Source of the DNA: Falsibacillus albus
Lineage (GTDB): Bacteria; Bacillota; Bacilli; Bacillales; DSM-25281
Assembly (NCBI RefSeq): GCF_003668575.1
Contig: NZ_RCVZ01000005.1
Span: 1-64,000, forward strand
Reading direction: 5' to 3'
DNA length: 64,000 bases
The translations under genes and the position numbers were made by a program. The notes beneath the pieces are model-generated. The model had not been told where the DNA came from, did no database searches, and saw only the letters and a program-made list of their open reading frames with translations. Of this stretch, positions 35,513 to 47,545 are shown one piece after another. Within the stretch, counting starts at the first letter, position 1, and every line of letters begins with the position of its first letter.

Positions 35513-38500
35513 TTAAAACAATGATAATTGATTCTGCTCTGGAAGGGATTCCAAACAGCCATGATTATCCAAGTATTCGATGATTGTTTTCGATACTCTT
35601 CCACGCTGCTGCAAATCTTCCTTGGACAGGAATTCGCCTTCTTCCCGTGCATTGACGATATTGATGGCGGCATTTGTGCCCAGTCCAGGAATGGAATTGA
35701 ATGGAGGGATCAAGGTGTCTCCTTCAATGATGAATTCGTCAGCGCTTGATTTGTATAAATCAACCCGCTGGAACTTGAAGCCCCTCTCGCACATCTCGAG
35801 CGATAGTTCAAGAACTGTCAATAGGTTCTTTTCCTTTGTGGACATATCCAAACCTTTTGCATTGATTTCTTCTATTTTTGCACGAATCGCTTCTGTTCCG
35901 CGCACCATTGCATCAACATCGAAATCCTCTGCCCTAACGGTAAAGTATGCAGCATAATAAAGGAGCGGTAGATGCACTTTAAAGTATGCAATCCTTACTG
36001 CCATCAATACATAAGCAGCCGCATGGGCTTTCGGGAACATGTATTTGATCTTCTTACAAGAATCGATATACCATTCCGGAACCTCATTATTCCTCATTTC
36101 CTCTTCCATTTCGTCTGTCAGACCTTTACCTTTACGTACAGATTCCATGATTTTAAAGGCAAATGCCGGTTCCAGCCCTTGATAAATCAAATAAACCATG
36201 ATGTCATCACGACAGCCGATAACTTCACTAAGGTTGCAGATGCTGTTATGGATCAGCTCCTGGGCATTCCCTAGCCAAACATCGGTCCCATGCGACAAGC
36301 CGGAAATCTGGACCAATTCGGAGAAAGTGGTAGGCTTTGTGTCTTCAAGCATCTGCCTGACAAACCTCGTACCAAATTCGGGAATTCCCAGCGTGCCCGT
36401 CTTGCACATGATTTGCTGTTCAGTTACGCCGAGCGGCTCAGGTCCGCTGAAAATCTTCATTACTTCTGGATCATCTGTAGGGATCGTCTTCGGATCGATC
36501 CCGCTCAAATCCTGCAGCATCCTGATCATCGTCGGATCATCGTGTCCCAGAATATCGAGTTTCAATAAGTTATCGTGTATGGAATGGAAATCAAAATGTG
36601 TCGTTTTCCATTCAGACTTATTATCATCGGCAGGAAATTGGATCGGCGAAAAATCGAATATATCCATGTAATCCGGTACGACGATGATTCCCCCTGGATG
36701 CTGTCCGGTTGTACGCTTGACACCTGTACATCCTTGTGCAAGTCGCTCAACTTCAGCTCCCCTTAAGGTTAAGTTATTATCCTGAGAGTATCCCTTTACA
36801 TATCCGAACGCTGTCTTGTCGGCAACAGTGCCGATGGTCCCTGCACGATAAACATTGTCCTCACCGAAAAGAACTTTCGTATAATTGTGAGCTTGAGGCT
36901 GATATTCCCCCGAGAAATTCAAGTCGATATCTGGCACTTTATCCCCTTTGAAGCCAAGGAATGTTTCAAAAGGAATGTCGTGTCCATCTTTTTTGTAAAC
37001 CGTTCCGCACTCTGGACAATCTTTATCCGGCAAGTCAAATCCAGATCCTACAGACCCATCGTTAAAGAATTCAGAGTGCTTGCAGTTTGGACATACATAA
37101 TGAGGCGGGAGAGGATTTACCTCCGTTATTTCCGTCATCGTAGCAACAAATGACGACCCGACGGAACCACGGGACCCGACCAGATATCCGTCATTCAGCG
37201 ATTTTTTAACAAGCTTATGCGATATCAAATAAATGACTGCAAAGCCGTGCCCGATGATGCTTTTCAATTCCTTCTCCAAACGGGCTTCAACGATTTCAGG
37301 AAGGTCATCTCCGTATATTTTTTTGGCCATGCCATAGCTCATGCTTCTCATTTCTTCGTCCGCGCCTTCGATTTTCGGGGTGTATAGATCATCTTTAATG
37401 ACTTTGATCCCTTCAATCATGTCGGCAATTTTGTTCGTATTAGCGACGACAAGTTCCTTCGCTTTTTCTTCCCCAAGGAATGAAAAGCACTTCAGCATTT
37501 CGTCGGTGGTCCGGAAATGAACATCCGGGAGCTCATGCCTGTTTAACGGGTTAGCGCCTCCTTGCGAATTGACCAATATCTTTCGGTAAATTTTATCGTT
37601 GGGATTCAAATAGTGGACGTTTCCGGTTGCCACGACCGGGATATCCAGCTCTTCCCCAAGCTTCACAATATTGCCGATGATCTCTTCAAGTGCCTTTTCG
37701 TCCTGGACAAGCTCCATCTCAATCAAAGGTTTGTAGACATCTTTTGGATGCACTTCGAGATAATCATAAAATGAGGCAAGTTCCTTCACTTCCTCCGGAG
37801 CTTTTTGCATCATACCGGTAAAAACTTCCCCTTTATCGCAGCCAGACCCAATCAAAATTCCATCACGGTGCTTTTGAAGCTGAGAACGCGGAATCCTTGG
37901 AACTCGATAAAAGTAATTCAGATGGGCGATCGACACAAGCTTGAATATATTCTTCAATCCCTCTTCATTCTGGGCAAGAAGTGTGCAATGGGAAGGCCTT
38001 GCTCTCTTATAAGCATCGCCTTTCCCCATATAATCATTGAATTGATCATGGTATTCAATCCCTTTTTCGTGGGCATCTTTCAGCATCTTCAAAAGTAGGT
38101 AGCCAGTTGCTTCAGCATCATAAATAGCCCTATGATGCTGGGTCAAATCGATATCAAATTTCTTCGCCAATGTGTTCAATCGATGGTTTTTAAATTCAGG
38201 GTATAGCAGCCTGGCAACCTCGAGTGTATCGATGACCGGATTGACCGCTTTCCCAAGCCCGACGTTTTTGTATCCGACATTCAAGAAGCCCATATCAAAC
38301 GAAGCGTTGTGGGCAACGAGAATTGAATCCCCGATCCAATCGTAGAATTTCTTTATGACTTCATCCACTTCCGGGGCATTTTCCACCATGTCATCTGTGA
38401 TCCCTGTTAGATTGATGGTGGTTGCGGATAATCGATGATGGGGATTTGCAAAGGATTCAAATCGGTCAATGATCTCCCCATCTCGGATTTTGACAGCGGC

Positions 38501-39832
38501 TAACTCGATAATGGTATTGTAGACAGCGGAAAGCCCTGTCGTCTCAACATCGAATACGACATAAGTATCATCTGCAAGTAATCGATGAGCATCATTGTAA
38601 ACGATTGGAACCCCGTCATCCACCAAATTCACTTCCACTCCATACAAGAGCTTGATGTCATGCTTTTTCCCTGCACTATAGGCTTCAGGGAAGGACTGTG
38701 CAACTGCATGATCGGTAATTGCTATGGCCGGGTGCCCCCATTTCTTTGCCTGGCCCACCAGTTCGCCGACAGATGAAACTGCATCCATTTGACTCATTGG
38801 TGTGTGAAGATGCAGCTCAACCCGTTTTTCACCTTCTGGAGCAAGGTCATGTCTCAGAACTGGCTTTATTTCATTAATGTCATTGGCAATCATCACAAGA
38901 TCCCTGACAAAGGTATCATTTTGAACGCTTCCTCTGACCCTCACCCATAAACCTTTTTTGACACGATTGAACATTGCGGCATCTTCTTTATCGCGTGAGA
39001 ACATTTTGATGATCATTGAGCTTGTATAATCGGTTATCTTAAAGGTCAACAATGTGCGTCCGCTTCGAAGCTCTTTCGTCTCTGCATCAAAGATATACCC
39101 TTCAATGGCGATTCTTCTTTCTTCATCATAAATGTCTTCCAACTTCCGGAAATCAGCGTCATTTTTGATGGTCAAGCCGATTTGCAATGGTCCAGAGTCC
39201 TCCACAGCATCTGATCCCTCTGATTCTTTCTTCTGCATTTCTATGACTGCTTGTTTAGCACGTTCTTCATCTTCTTTTAGTTTCGCTGCCAAGAATTGAG
39301 TATATTCCTCAGATGGCCCTTCTTCTTTTATTTCCGTATCCAGAATCAGCGGAGGAAACCCAATGCTTTGGTATATTTTCGTGATCCAATCACCGTATTT
39401 CTTTTTTAATGTCCTTGCTTCTGTATCGTTGGTGGCTTGGATCAATATCTTATTTCCCTTGATTGTAGGATGCTGCTTGTTCAACAGCGCAAGGAGCGGA
39501 GGGGAAATCCCATCTATCTCTTTGATGCAATGATTCCAATAGTCAATAATCAATTGATCTGAAATCGTAGAATCGATTGTTGTTATCGAAAAAGACACCT
39601 TAGCAATATGCTGGAAGGTTCGCTCAAGTCTTTGGGAAAACAGTGAAAATAAATCACATGGGATGATCTTGGAAAATTGAAATTGAAACTGCCACTTTTT
39701 TTCTTTGCGGTCAAGGACAAGCTTTACGATTTCAGCTCCGTCAAAGTAGGGCATATATTGATCTTCTGTAAGTTGTATTTGATCCAATAAAACACGAAAT
39801 CGTTCTCGTTTATCGGAGGGATTGCCACTCAT
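35513..39832 (-). CDS. polC: DNA polymerase III alpha subunit, PolC type
   Basis: This 1439-residue replicative polymerase of low-GC Gram-positives contains, in order, an N-terminal domain, an OB fold, the PHP domain ([14 protein letters not shown]) interrupted by a DnaQ-type 3'-5' exonuclease ([15 protein letters not shown]), then palm, fingers with a zinc site ([10 protein letters not shown] and CPECG), and a C-terminal helix-hairpin-helix region. The C-terminus QNQLSLF is a beta-clamp binding motif. The start at 39832 follows GGGAG; an ATG nine codons earlier is upstream of that site. It is a separate unit between proS and rimP. Confidence 0.97.
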   Translation of the reverse strand: MSGNPSDKRERFRVLLDQIQLTEDQYMPYFDGAEIVKLVLDRKEKKWQFQFQFSKIIPCDLFSLFSQRLERTFQHIAKVSFSITTIDSTISDQLIIDYWNHCIKEIDGISPPLLALLNKQHPTIKGNKILIQATNDTEARTLKKKYGDWITKIYQSIGFPPLILDTEIKEEGPSEEYTQFLAAKLKEDEERAKQAVIEMQKKESEGSDAVEDSGPLQIGLTIKNDADFRKLEDIYDEERRIAIEGYIFDAETKELRSGRTLLTFKITDYTSSMIIKMFSRDKEDAAMFNRVKKGLWVRVRGSVQNDTFVRDLVMIANDINEIKPVLRHDLAPEGEKRVELHLHTPMSQMDAVSSVGELVGQAKKWGHPAIAITDHAVAQSFPEAYSAGKKHDIKLLYGVEVNLVDDGVPIVYNDAHRLLADDTYVVFDVETTGLSAVYNTIIELAAVKIRDGEIIDRFESFANPHHRLSATTINLTGITDDMVENAPEVDEVIKKFYDWIGDSILVAHNASFDMGFLNVGYKNVGLGKAVNPVIDTLEVARLLYPEFKNHRLNTLAKKFDIDLTQHHRAIYDAEATGYLLLKMLKDAHEKGIEYHDQFNDYMGKGDAYKRARPSHCTLLAQNEEGLKNIFKLVSIAHLNYFYRVPRIPRSQLQKHRDGILIGSGCDKGEVFTGMMQKAPEEVKELASFYDYLEVHPKDVYKPLIEMELVQDEKALEEIIGNIVKLGEELDIPVVATGNVHYLNPNDKIYRKILVNSQGGANPLNRHELPDVHFRTTDEMLKCFSFLGEEKAKELVVANTNKIADMIEGIKVIKDDLYTPKIEGADEEMRSMSYGMAKKIYGDDLPEIVEARLEKELKSIIGHGFAVIYLISHKLVKKSLNDGYLVGSRGSVGSSFVATMTEITEVNPLPPHYVCPNCKHSEFFNDGSVGSGFDLPDKDCPECGTVYKKDGHDIPFETFLGFKGDKVPDIDLNFSGEYQPQAHNYTKVLFGEDNVYRAGTIGTVADKTAFGYVKGYSQDNNLTLRGAEVERLAQGCTGVKRTTGQHPGGIIVVPDYMDIFDFSPIQFPADDNKSEWKTTHFDFHSIHDNLLKLDILGHDDPTMIRMLQDLSGIDPKTIPTDDPEVMKIFSGPEPLGVTEQQIMCKTGTLGIPEFGTRFVRQMLEDTKPTTFSELVQISGLSHGTDVWLGNAQELIHNSICNLSEVIGCRDDIMVYLIYQGLEPAFAFKIMESVRKGKGLTDEMEEEMRNNEVPEWYIDSCKKIKYMFPKAHAAAYVLMAVRIAYFKVHLPLLYYAAYFTVRAEDFDVDAMVRGTEAIRAKIEEINAKGLDMSTKEKNLLTVLELSLEMCERGFKFQRVDLYKSSADEFIIEGDTLIPPFNSIPGLGTNAAINIVNAREEGEFLSKEDLQQRGRVSKTIIEYLDNHGCLESLPEQNQLSLF

Positions 39833-39944
39833 TTTTACACTCTCCCATCGATACTTCATTTTTCTCTAGTTAACATGTTAAGGAAAACATTGTACAAATT
39901 CAATGTTGATTTTTTCAAGAGACACAAATCTATTTGGTGATTTC

Positions 39945-40015
39945 ATCTGCAAGCTGCTTGCTTTCCGAGGTGCGGGAGGGGGAACCGTTCGGAGACTCGC
40001 ACCTACTGCTCAAAT
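39945..40015 (+). repeat. Dispersed intergenic repeat, copy 7
   Basis: The core TTTCATCTGCAAGCTGCTTG followed by CTTTCCGAGGTGCGGGAGGG and a tail GACTCGCACCTACTGCTCAA matches copy 2 over most of its length. A separate CAATGTTGATTTTTTC lies just upstream at 39901. The 39833-40087 gap holds this and the proS terminator. Confidence 0.7.
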
Positions 40016-40050
40016 GAATAACTTTATGATGGATTTTTGAAAATACCACC

Positions 40051-40077
40051 GAAAGAAAAAGGTACCACTTGGGTACC
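40051..40077 (-). terminator. Terminator after proS
   Basis: GGTACC (40061-40066) pairs with GGTACC (40072-40077), followed on the minus strand by TTTTTCTTTC. It lies 11 bases after the proS stop. Confidence 0.75.
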
Positions 40078-40087
40078 CTATGATTCT

Positions 40088-41785
40088 TTATAAAAGTGAT
40101 GATATTTTCTCAAGCAATTCATCTTTATGGACTTCAAACATGTTGCCTGTCTTTCTTTCCTTTACCTCGACAATGCCTTCGCTTGCCTTTTTTCCTACAG
40201 TTATTCTTATCGGGAGTCCGATGAGGTCGGAATCAGCAAATTTCACTCCCGGCCGTTCTTGGCGATCGTCCATCAACACTTCGAATCTATGTTGACCTAG
40301 AACTGAATACAATTCATTCGCCAACGCAGCCTGTTGCTCATCCTTCATATTCACCGGGATGAGATGTAAATCGAACGGTGTAATATTGGCCGGCCATACA
40401 AAGCCCTTTTCATCATTAAACTGTTCGGCCACTGCTGCAAGTGTCCGGGAAACCCCGATTCCATAGCAGCCCATTATCATAGGCTGTGCACGTCCATTTT
40501 CATCAAGATAAGTGGCATTCATCGCTTCACTATATCTTGTACCCAGTTTGAATACATGGCCAACTTCTATTCCTTTGGCAAATTGAATGATTCCTTTCCC
40601 ATCTGGAGAAGGATCTCCTTCCTGAATAAACCTTAAGTCCGTATATGCTGCTACTTCCAAATCCCTTGAAGGATTGACATTCGTATAGTGATGATCCTCA
40701 TCGTTAGCCCCGCATACACCGTTGATGACATATTCCACTGCATGGTCGGCAACGATTTTCAGATCCTTGTCCACATCGATCGGACCCAAGGAACCAACGG
40801 AACAGTTCATCAATGCTTTTGTTTCTTCCGGTGAAGCGAGCTCTACGGAAGCAGCTTCTAAATAGTTTTTCAATTTTATATCATTGATTTCATGGTCTCC
40901 ACGGGAGAGTACCAGTACGAATTGGTCATCTGCTTTAAAGATAAGTGTTTTGATGCATTTCGATGCGGGAACATTTAAGAATGCAGCTACTTGTTCGATG
41001 GATTTCTGATCCTTTGTCTCGACTTTCACAAGCTCTTCTTGCTGTTCGTTTGCCTTTTCATATGCTGCCAATACAGGTGCCATTTCTATATTTGCTGCAT
41101 AATCCGATTCGTTTGAATAAGCGATCGTATCTTCACCAATTTCTGACAACACCATGAATTCATGGGTATCCTTTCCGCCCATCGCTCCAGAATCGGCGAT
41201 GACCGCACGGAAATTCAAACCGCATCTTTCAAAAATATTGGAGTAGGCTTGGAACATTTTTTTATAGATTTCGTCCAGGCTTTCAGGAGAAGAATGAAAA
41301 GAATAGGCATCCTTCATGATGAACTCCCTGCCTCGGAGGAGACCAAAACGCGGCCTTTTTTCGTCTCGGAACTTTGTTTGAATTTGATAAAGCGTCAATG
41401 GCAGTTTTTTATATGACTTTATTTCATCACGCACCAAGCTCGTGATGACTTCTTCATGCGTAGCACCAAGCGCGAATTCCCGACTGTGGCGATCCTTCAA
41501 ACGCATCAATTCGGGTCCGTACGAATACCAGCGCCCCGACTCCTGCCATAGTTCCGCTTGCTGCAAAGCAGGCATTAAGATTTCCATTGCGCCGGCAGCC
41601 ATCATTTCTTCCCTTACGATTTGTTCGATATTTTGCAGCACCTTCTTCCCCAAAGGAAGGAAACTATATACTCCGCTCGCATTTTGTCTTATAAATCCAG
41701 CCCGGAGCAACAGCTGATGGCTTTTTACATCAGCATCTGCCGGTACTTCCCTCAAAGTGGGGATCAGTGTCATACTTTGCTTCAT
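40088..41785 (-). CDS. proS: Prolyl-tRNA synthetase
   Basis: This 565-residue class II synthetase charges tRNA-Pro. The N-terminal catalytic core holds motif 2 ([21 protein letters not shown] cut here by length limits: [18 protein letters not shown]) and motif 3 ([14 protein letters not shown]). A bacterial-type YbaK-like editing domain (about 220-410) is inserted between them, followed by the anticodon-binding domain. The ATG at 41785 follows GAGGTG; a GTG at 41794 is too close to it. It follows rasP by 21 bases. No T-box leader is present. Confidence 0.95.
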   Translation of the reverse strand: MKQSMTLIPTLREVPADADVKSHQLLLRAGFIRQNASGVYSFLPLGKKVLQNIEQIVREEMMAAGAMEILMPALQQAELWQESGRWYSYGPELMRLKDRHSREFALGATHEEVITSLVRDEIKSYKKLPLTLYQIQTKFRDEKRPRFGLLRGREFIMKDAYSFHSSPESLDEIYKKMFQAYSNIFERCGLNFRAVIADSGAMGGKDTHEFMVLSEIGEDTIAYSNESDYAANIEMAPVLAAYEKANEQQEELVKVETKDQKSIEQVAAFLNVPASKCIKTLIFKADDQFVLVLSRGDHEINDIKLKNYLEAASVELASPEETKALMNCSVGSLGPIDVDKDLKIVADHAVEYVINGVCGANDEDHHYTNVNPSRDLEVAAYTDLRFIQEGDPSPDGKGIIQFAKGIEVGHVFKLGTRYSEAMNATYLDENGRAQPMIMGCYGIGVSRTLAAVAEQFNDEKGFVWPANITPFDLHLIPVNMKDEQQAALANELYSVLGQHRFEVLMDDRQERPGVKFADSDLIGLPIRITVGKKASEGIVEVKERKTGNMFEVHKDELLEKISSLL

Positions 41786-41806
41786 TACTTGCACCTCAAT
41801 TAAACA

Positions 41807-43072
41807 TTATTGTAAAAAGAATCTCTGAATATCGTTCCAGGTAACGATCAGCATGAGTACCATCAACAAGGCAAATCCGATAAAGTGAACGAGTCCTTCT
41901 TTGTGGCGGTCAATTGGTTTGCCCCGCAGAGCTTCCGCAACAAAGAACATTAATCGTCCGCCATCCAATGCAGGAATCGGCAATAAATTCATGATACCTA
42001 AGTTGATGCTCAGGATCGCGCCCCATTTCATTAAATAGAATACACCTGATTTTGCGACAGTCTCTGTTGAAACATATATGCCGACTGGGCCGGAAAGAGC
42101 ATTGATGGAAAATTGTCCTGTAAGCAGCTTTCCTAACATGTGGAAGATTTCCACAGTCCAGCTGTATGTTTCCTTAAATCCATAGCCGATTGACTTTATC
42201 GGTGATTTCTCAACTGGGCTCATCACACCAATCAACCCAATCTTCCCGCCATCTGCTTCAGTCAATTTAGGCGTGACAGGTATATCGATAGTTTTGTTAT
42301 CCCGTTCAACCGTGAATGTCAATTCATCACCTGGGTGTTTCCTGACAACGTCAACAACGTCTGACCAGCTTGAAATTTCTGCTCCTTCAATGCTTAAGAC
42401 GGTATCCCCCTTATGAAGTCCAGCTTCATGAGCGGCCCCATCAGGAGAAATCTTGCCCAATACCGGATCATTGACTGGTATTCCTTGAAAAAGGGCTATG
42501 ATCACAAATACGACAAAGGCCAAGATGAAATTCATCATCGGTCCTGCAAAAATCGCCATCGCTCTTTGGCCAAGTGTCTTTGAGGCAAATTGACGATCCC
42601 AAGGAGCAATTTGCGTCTCGACTTGATCTTCAATCATGACTGCTTCTTTTGATAGGCGGAAGGTTTTCAAAACTTCCTCCTCGTCATCATCTTCATAGCC
42701 GCGGATGATCAATTCCTTTTCAAGATCTGCATGCTCCACTTCCACTACTAATAAGTTATTGTATTTTTCCCGGTTATTTAAAACGATTTTCTCCACTAGC
42801 CCATCATGGTTCTGCACCAGCCCAACCCTGTGCCCGGGTTTCAGCTCAACCATTTCTGGGTCTTCTCCTGCCATGCGGACAAACCCGCCTATTGGCAGCA
42901 GTCTTATCGTATAAGTGGTTTCGCCTCTTTTGGCTGAAAACACTTTCGGTCCAAATCCAATTGCAAACTCCCTGCATAATATCCCCGCTCTTTTGGCGAA
43001 AACAAAATGGCCGAGTTCATGGAAAAAAACTAAAGCCCCGAAAATGACGATAAAGGCTATTACTGTTTCCAA
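41807..43072 (-). CDS. rasP: RasP, site-2 membrane metalloprotease
   Basis: This 421-residue intramembrane zinc protease cleaves anti-sigma factors such as RsiW and membrane peptides. HELGH at residues 18-22 is the zinc motif in the first membrane helix, a PDZ domain (AHEAGLHKGDTVLSIEG) lies in the middle, and NLLPIPALDGGRLMFF supplies the third ligand. The start is TTG at 43072: AAGGTGG is 8 bases upstream and the protein then begins METVIAF. The GTG at 43084 is part of that ribosome binding site. Confidence 0.94.
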   Translation of the reverse strand: METVIAFIVIFGALVFFHELGHFVFAKRAGILCREFAIGFGPKVFSAKRGETTYTIRLLPIGGFVRMAGEDPEMVELKPGHRVGLVQNHDGLVEKIVLNNREKYNNLLVVEVEHADLEKELIIRGYEDDDEEEVLKTFRLSKEAVMIEDQVETQIAPWDRQFASKTLGQRAMAIFAGPMMNFILAFVVFVIIALFQGIPVNDPVLGKISPDGAAHEAGLHKGDTVLSIEGAEISSWSDVVDVVRKHPGDELTFTVERDNKTIDIPVTPKLTEADGGKIGLIGVMSPVEKSPIKSIGYGFKETYSWTVEIFHMLGKLLTGQFSINALSGPVGIYVSTETVAKSGVFYLMKWGAILSINLGIMNLLPIPALDGGRLMFFVAEALRGKPIDRHKEGLVHFIGFALLMVLMLIVTWNDIQRFFLQ

Positions 43073-43139
43073 TTGTAAAACCACCTTTTTTATAAAAGAT
43101 AAGAAAAAATTGTTTTTATACTAGCTGCCTCTGCTTTAC

Positions 43140-44285
43140 TTATAAAAGCGAATCGATATAGCTTCTTGTTTCCTTGTCCACATCTTGGATGGTGCTTAGA
43201 TCAGGGTGTTTAATCCTATTATGGCGGCTAAGTGCTTTTTCAATCAACTCTTCGATCTGTAAAAACTTGATTTTCCCTTTTAGGAAACCGCTGACGGCCG
43301 CTTCGTTTGCTGCATTTAAAACTGTCGGCATAGTACCACCGGCCACGCCTGCCTGATAGGCAAGCTTCAAGCAATAGAATCGATCCATGTCCATTTCTTG
43401 AAAATGAAGCTTTCCGATTTGGGCTAGATTCAGCTTGCTTGCCTTTGGAAATGGAAATCGGTCCGGGTAGGTGAGTGCATATTGGATGGGCACCCTCATA
43501 TCCGGTGTACCAAGCTGGGCGATCACGCTGCTATCGTGAAACTCAACCATAGAATGGATGATGCTTTCACGATGGAGCAGAACTTCAATTTGTTCAAAAG
43601 GAATATCGAAGAGCCAATGTGCTTCAATGACTTCCAAACCTTTATTCATCATCGTAGCAGAATCGATCGTGATTTTTGCCCCCATTGACCAGTTTGGATG
43701 GTTCAAGGCTTCTTCAACCGTAACTTCCTTCAATTCATTCCTGGTCCGATCTCGGAAGCTTCCTCCAGATGCAGTAAGAATCAACTTTTCGATATTTTTT
43801 GGATTTTCCCCCTGCAATGCCTGAAATATGGCGGAATGCTCACTATCAACCGGCAGAAGCTCAACATCATTTTCCCTCGCAGCCTCCATGACTAGATGCC
43901 CTGCAGTTACAAGCGTCTCCTTATTTGCAATTGCAATCGTCTTTTTTGCCTTGATTGCTTGCAATGTCGGAAATAGCCCTACACTTCCCAGGACAGCGTT
44001 GACAAGGATATCCGCTTTTTCATATACAGCCACCTCTACCAGGCTTTCTTCTCCATATGAAAAGGATATGGAAGAATCAAATTCAGCTTCGAGGCGTTTG
44101 CAATCATCTTTATTTTGTACGGAAACCAGCTTTGGTTTGAACTCTTTGATGATTTTCCTTGTTTCATCCATGTTCCTGCCGGAAGAAAATGCTATCAATC
44201 TATATGCTTCCGAATGGTTTCTTATTACATCCAATGTTTGCATTCCTATCGAGCCCGTGGCCCCCAACAAACTTATGTATTTCAT
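43140..44285 (-). CDS. dxr: 1-Deoxy-D-xylulose-5-phosphate reductoisomerase
   Basis: This 381-residue enzyme makes 2-C-methylerythritol 4-phosphate, the committed step of the MEP isoprenoid pathway. It has the NADPH motif [16 protein letters not shown] at the N-terminus, [13 protein letters not shown] in the metal-binding centre and [14 protein letters not shown]. It sits between cdsA and rasP; the isoprenoid product feeds UppS two genes upstream. Confidence 0.95.
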   Translation of the reverse strand: MKYISLLGATGSIGMQTLDVIRNHSEAYRLIAFSSGRNMDETRKIIKEFKPKLVSVQNKDDCKRLEAEFDSSISFSYGEESLVEVAVYEKADILVNAVLGSVGLFPTLQAIKAKKTIAIANKETLVTAGHLVMEAARENDVELLPVDSEHSAIFQALQGENPKNIEKLILTASGGSFRDRTRNELKEVTVEEALNHPNWSMGAKITIDSATMMNKGLEVIEAHWLFDIPFEQIEVLLHRESIIHSMVEFHDSSVIAQLGTPDMRVPIQYALTYPDRFPFPKASKLNLAQIGKLHFQEMDMDRFYCLKLAYQAGVAGGTMPTVLNAANEAAVSGFLKGKIKFLQIEELIEKALSRHNRIKHPDLSTIQDVDKETRSYIDSLL

Positions 44286-44320
44286 TTCTCACACTCCCAT
44301 TAATTACAGCGCCATTTATT

Positions 44321-45109
44321 TCAGTTGATTAAAATAAATGTCATGATCGGTAGTACAAAAAGCAAACTGTCAAATCGATCCAAAACCCCACCGTGGCCAG
44401 GGAGTATGTTACCAGAATCCTTTACCCCGTAATACCTTTTTAAAGCCGATTCTACTAGGTCCCCTATCTGCCCAAAAACCGAAAGAACAGCTGTAGCAAT
44501 CAACAGCTTCGGCATTGAAGCAGGGATGTCCGAAAAGATTCCAAATAAAACAGCTACAATGAGGGCGCAGATCACCCCGCCGAAAAAGCCTTCGACCGTT
44601 TTGTTCGGACTGATTTCCGGCCACAATTTTTTCTTACCCATGGAACGGCCAATAAAATACGCCCCTGAGTCCGTTGCCCATATGACGAATAACGCATAAA
44701 ACACCCAAGTCAATTTGATGTCCCTTACCTCGTTGAAATAGAAAAAGCCTATGCCCACATATAGTGTGGATAGGATCGCAAAACCTGCATCATCAAATGT
44801 AAAGCGGTTTTTGGATGCCACAGTGTATGTCAGGCAAAGTAAGATTCCCATCGTGACAAATTCAATTTTGGTAAAATGAAATTGACCAATTACCTCATTA
44901 TATTTACTTGGGATCAAAAAAATCCATAAAACTGCCAGCGAAAGCAGCCCCGGGGTGGAAATGAGGCGGATTTTTTTCATCCTGAACACTTCATATAGAG
45001 CGACTGTCGCCATCAAATACGTTAGTAATAAAAATGGGATGCCTCCATAAAATATGATTGGGAGTACAATAGCGATCCCCAATGCACCCGTTATGATTCT
45101 TTGTTTCAT
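44321..45109 (-). CDS. cdsA: Phosphatidate cytidylyltransferase
   Basis: This 262-residue multi-pass membrane enzyme makes CDP-diacylglycerol for phospholipid synthesis. About seven hydrophobic segments are visible, and the C-terminal signature runs from GQIGDLVESALKRYYGVKD to LPGHGGVLDRFDSLLF. It begins 3 bases after uppS, so the two are co-transcribed. Confidence 0.95.
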   Translation of the reverse strand: MKQRIITGALGIAIVLPIIFYGGIPFLLLTYLMATVALYEVFRMKKIRLISTPGLLSLAVLWIFLIPSKYNEVIGQFHFTKIEFVTMGILLCLTYTVASKNRFTFDDAGFAILSTLYVGIGFFYFNEVRDIKLTWVFYALFVIWATDSGAYFIGRSMGKKKLWPEISPNKTVEGFFGGVICALIVAVLFGIFSDIPASMPKLLIATAVLSVFGQIGDLVESALKRYYGVKDSGNILPGHGGVLDRFDSLLFVLPIMTFILIN

Positions 45110-45112
45110 TCC

Positions 45113-45904
45113 TTATGACTCCTCACTGTGAATACCACCATATCTTCTAGATCGATTTTGATAAACCTCGATTGCCTGCAGCAAATGTTCATCAGAAAAA
45201 TCTGGCCATAATACATCAGTAAACCAGAATTCAGTATATGCAAGCTGCCATAGCATGAAGTTGCTGAGCCTGATTTCTCCACTCGTTCTAATCAAAAGAT
45301 CAGGATCTTCCAAATTTGATGTCATTAGATAGTCAGAAAAATTTTCTTCCGTAATCTCATTAGCATTTATTATACCACTTTTTACATCAGTTAAGACATT
45401 ACGCACCGCTTCAATGATTTCTGCCCGGCTTCCATAATTCAAGGCAAAATTCAAAACAAGGCCATCATTATCCTTCGTTTGTTCCATCGCTTTTTCAATA
45501 GCTGCTAGCGTATGCTTGGGCAAATGCTCCTTATACCCGACCATAGTGACCCTAACATTTTCTTCTATTAGTTCAGGCAGGAAAGTTCCTAGAAACTCTT
45601 CAGGAAGCTTCATTAAATAATCCACTTCAAGTTTTGGCCTCTTCCAATTTTCTGTTGAAAAAGCATATAACGTCAATGCTTCGACTCCTAAATGATTCGC
45701 CAATTTGGTGATCCGCCTTACGACTTTCATCCCTTCATGATGGCCGGCGATACGTGGAAGAGCACGTTTTTTTGCCCAACGTCCATTTCCGTCCATGATG
45801 ATGGCGATATGTTTAGGGATTTGAAGTTTTTTTATATCCATAATGCGGTCAGCTATTTCATCGTTATTTTTTGAGCTTTTCCAAAAATTGATTTTATTTA
45901 ACAT
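45113..45904 (-). CDS. uppS: Undecaprenyl pyrophosphate synthase
   Basis: This 263-residue cis-prenyltransferase makes the lipid carrier for cell wall synthesis. The active-site motif IIMDGNGRWAKKR has the catalytic aspartate at residue 38, and the C-terminal LLIRTSGEIRLSNFMLWQ and ELYF-like TEFWFTDVLWPDF are typical. The start at 45904 follows GGAGG with 7 to 8 base spacing; upstream in-frame codons have none. It follows a strong frr terminator and an extended -10 promoter. Confidence 0.95.
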   Translation of the reverse strand: MLNKINFWKSSKNNDEIADRIMDIKKLQIPKHIAIIMDGNGRWAKKRALPRIAGHHEGMKVVRRITKLANHLGVEALTLYAFSTENWKRPKLEVDYLMKLPEEFLGTFLPELIEENVRVTMVGYKEHLPKHTLAAIEKAMEQTKDNDGLVLNFALNYGSRAEIIEAVRNVLTDVKSGIINANEITEENFSDYLMTSNLEDPDLLIRTSGEIRLSNFMLWQLAYTEFWFTDVLWPDFSDEHLLQAIEVYQNRSRRYGGIHSEES

Positions 45905-45961
45905 AAACAAGTCCTCCACTTGATTGAACTTATCGAAATTAGAATTCAGTTCGCAACTTCT

Positions 45962-45970
45962 ATCATACCA
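45962..45970 (-). promoter_or_regulatory. Candidate extended -10 promoter for uppS
   Basis: The minus strand reads TGGTATGAT, a -10 like TATGAT with a TG extension; no good -35 is seen. The start would be near 45955, about 50 bases before uppS. Confidence 0.45.
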
Positions 45971-46030
45971 AAAAAAATTCAAGATATCTTCATTATCCTT
46001 AAATATGTATAAAATATGAAGGCGAATCAA

Positions 46031-46115
46031 AATAAAAATGCCCGGCTTCCGCCATTATATCGTCATTCATCCCTAAACGTATAACGATATATGATTATAG
46101 CGGGTGCCAGGCATT
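46031..46115 (-). terminator. Long stem-loop terminator after frr
   Basis: An almost continuous imperfect stem runs inward from AATGCC/GGCATT (46037-46042 and 46110-46115) through GGC and CCGC pairs to ATATCGT/ACGATAT, closing a loop near 46070. It is followed on the minus strand by TTTTATTTTG. At about 79 nt it is the longest terminator in the window. Confidence 0.85.
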
Positions 46116-46143
46116 GAAATATTGCGTCTTTTAGAAAGATAAA

Positions 46144-46701
46144 TTATACATCCAAAATCTCTTTTTCTTTATCTTTTGCAACTTGATCCACTTTGCTGAT
46201 GTTCGTATCCGTCAATTTTTGGACATCATCAGAATAGCCGCGCAAATCATCCTCCGTCAGCTCTCCGTTTTTCTCGAGCTTCTTCAAGTCGTCGTTGATA
46301 TCGCGGCGGATATTACGGATTGCCACCTTTGCATCTTCAGCTTCTTTTTTGACAGTCTTCACTAGTTCCTTACGGCGTTCTTCCGTAAGTGCCGGGATGG
46401 CAATGCGGATGATAGACCCGTCATTAGAAGGTGTGATCCCTAAATCAGATTTCAGGATGGCTTTTTCGATCTCACCAAGAATAGATTTGTCGTAAGGCTG
46501 GATGACCAGCAATCGGGCTTCCGGCACAGATACTGATGCTAATTGATTGATTGGAGTCGGTGCACCATAGTAATCAACGGATATCTTGTCCAATAAAGAT
46601 GCATTGGCTCTGCCTGCACGGATGCTTGCAAGCTCGCGAGAAAAAGCTTGTACTGCTTTTTCCATCTTTGTTTTTGCATTGTTTAATACTTCTTGTGACA
46701 T
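46144..46701 (-). CDS. frr: Ribosome recycling factor
   Basis: This 185-residue protein dissociates post-termination ribosomes with EF-G. Family segments include [21 protein letters not shown] and [17 protein letters not shown]. Its ATG overlaps the pyrH stop by one base (TAATG), so translation is coupled. A large terminator follows. Confidence 0.97.
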   Translation of the reverse strand: MSQEVLNNAKTKMEKAVQAFSRELASIRAGRANASLLDKISVDYYGAPTPINQLASVSVPEARLLVIQPYDKSILGEIEKAILKSDLGITPSNDGSIIRIAIPALTEERRKELVKTVKKEAEDAKVAIRNIRRDINDDLKKLEKNGELTEDDLRGYSDDVQKLTDTNISKVDQVAKDKEKEILDV

Positions 46702-47426
46702 TATGCTTTCCCCCTTACAATTGTTCCGATGGTTTCACCTAAAACCACTCGTTTGATGTTGCCTTTTTCCATTATGGAAAAAACAATCAATGGAATGTCG
46801 TTATCCATGCATAAAGAGGATGCTGTGGAATCCATTACAGCCAATCCTTCTTTGATTACGTCCAAATAGGATAATTCGTCATATTTGACTGCATCTTTAT
46901 CCACCTTCGGATCTGCTGTATATACGCCATCCACATTATTCTTGGCCATTAAAATAACTTCTGCGTCGATTTCGGCAGCACGCAATGCAGCAGTGGTATC
47001 AGTCGAGAAATAAGGGTTCCCTGTTCCTGCAGCAAAGATGACAACGCGTTTCTTTTCAAGATGCCTGATTGCACGTCTGCGGATATATGGCTCTGCAACC
47101 TGCCTCATGTCGATGGATGTTTGAACACGTGTTTCAATTCCGAGCTGTTCTAGGCTATCCTGAAGAGCAAGGGAGTTCATGACAGTCGCAAGCATGCCCA
47201 TATAGTCTGCAGAAGCGCGATCCATGCCCATCTCGCTGCCAATTTTCCCTCTCCAGATGTTTCCGCCGCCGACTACGACAGCCACTTCAATGTCCAATTC
47301 TGCAATTTCCTTGACTTGTTCAGCAATTGACTTGATAACAGAAGGATTGATCCCGAAGCTATTATCACCGGCAAGTGCTTCCCCACTTAATTTTAACACG
47401 ACTCGTTTATATTTAGGAACGCTCAT
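46701..47426 (-). CDS. pyrH: UMP kinase
   Basis: This 241-residue amino-acid-kinase-fold enzyme phosphorylates UMP. The N-terminal [25 protein letters not shown] and the [17 protein letters not shown] segment are diagnostic. It lies between tsf and frr, and shares a unit with frr. A tsf terminator lies 75 bases upstream, so it probably has its own promoter in 47427-47500, although none is clear. Confidence 0.96.
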   Translation of the reverse strand: MSVPKYKRVVLKLSGEALAGDNSFGINPSVIKSIAEQVKEIAELDIEVAVVVGGGNIWRGKIGSEMGMDRASADYMGMLATVMNSLALQDSLEQLGIETRVQTSIDMRQVAEPYIRRRAIRHLEKKRVVIFAAGTGNPYFSTDTTAALRAAEIDAEVILMAKNNVDGVYTADPKVDKDAVKYDELSYLDVIKEGLAVMDSTASSLCMDNDIPLIVFSIMEKGNIKRVVLGETIGTIVRGKA

Positions 47427-47494
47427 ATGAACCTCCGATATGTAATGTTTTGTTGCAATGGACCTTCATCCATCCGGGGATCCCGGATTCGCTT

Positions 47495-47526
47495 TTCTTA
47501 TATAAAAGGGAACACTATGTGCTCCC
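47495..47526 (-). terminator. Terminator after tsf
   Basis: GGGAACAC (47508-47515) pairs with GTGCTCCC (47519-47526) with one G-T pair and a 3-nt loop, followed on the minus strand by TTTTATATAAG. Confidence 0.8.
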
Positions 47527-47545
47527 TATTTATTTGGTTCTATTA

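Noticed and set aside
41786-41806. T-box leader for proS
   Set aside because: Only 20 bases separate rasP from proS, which leaves no room for one.
43828-44328. 166-codon plus-strand open frame opposite dxr
   Set aside because: It is a shadow of the conserved dxr gene, with no ribosome binding site and no recognisable protein pattern. Other plus-strand frames opposite conserved genes were rejected for the same reason.
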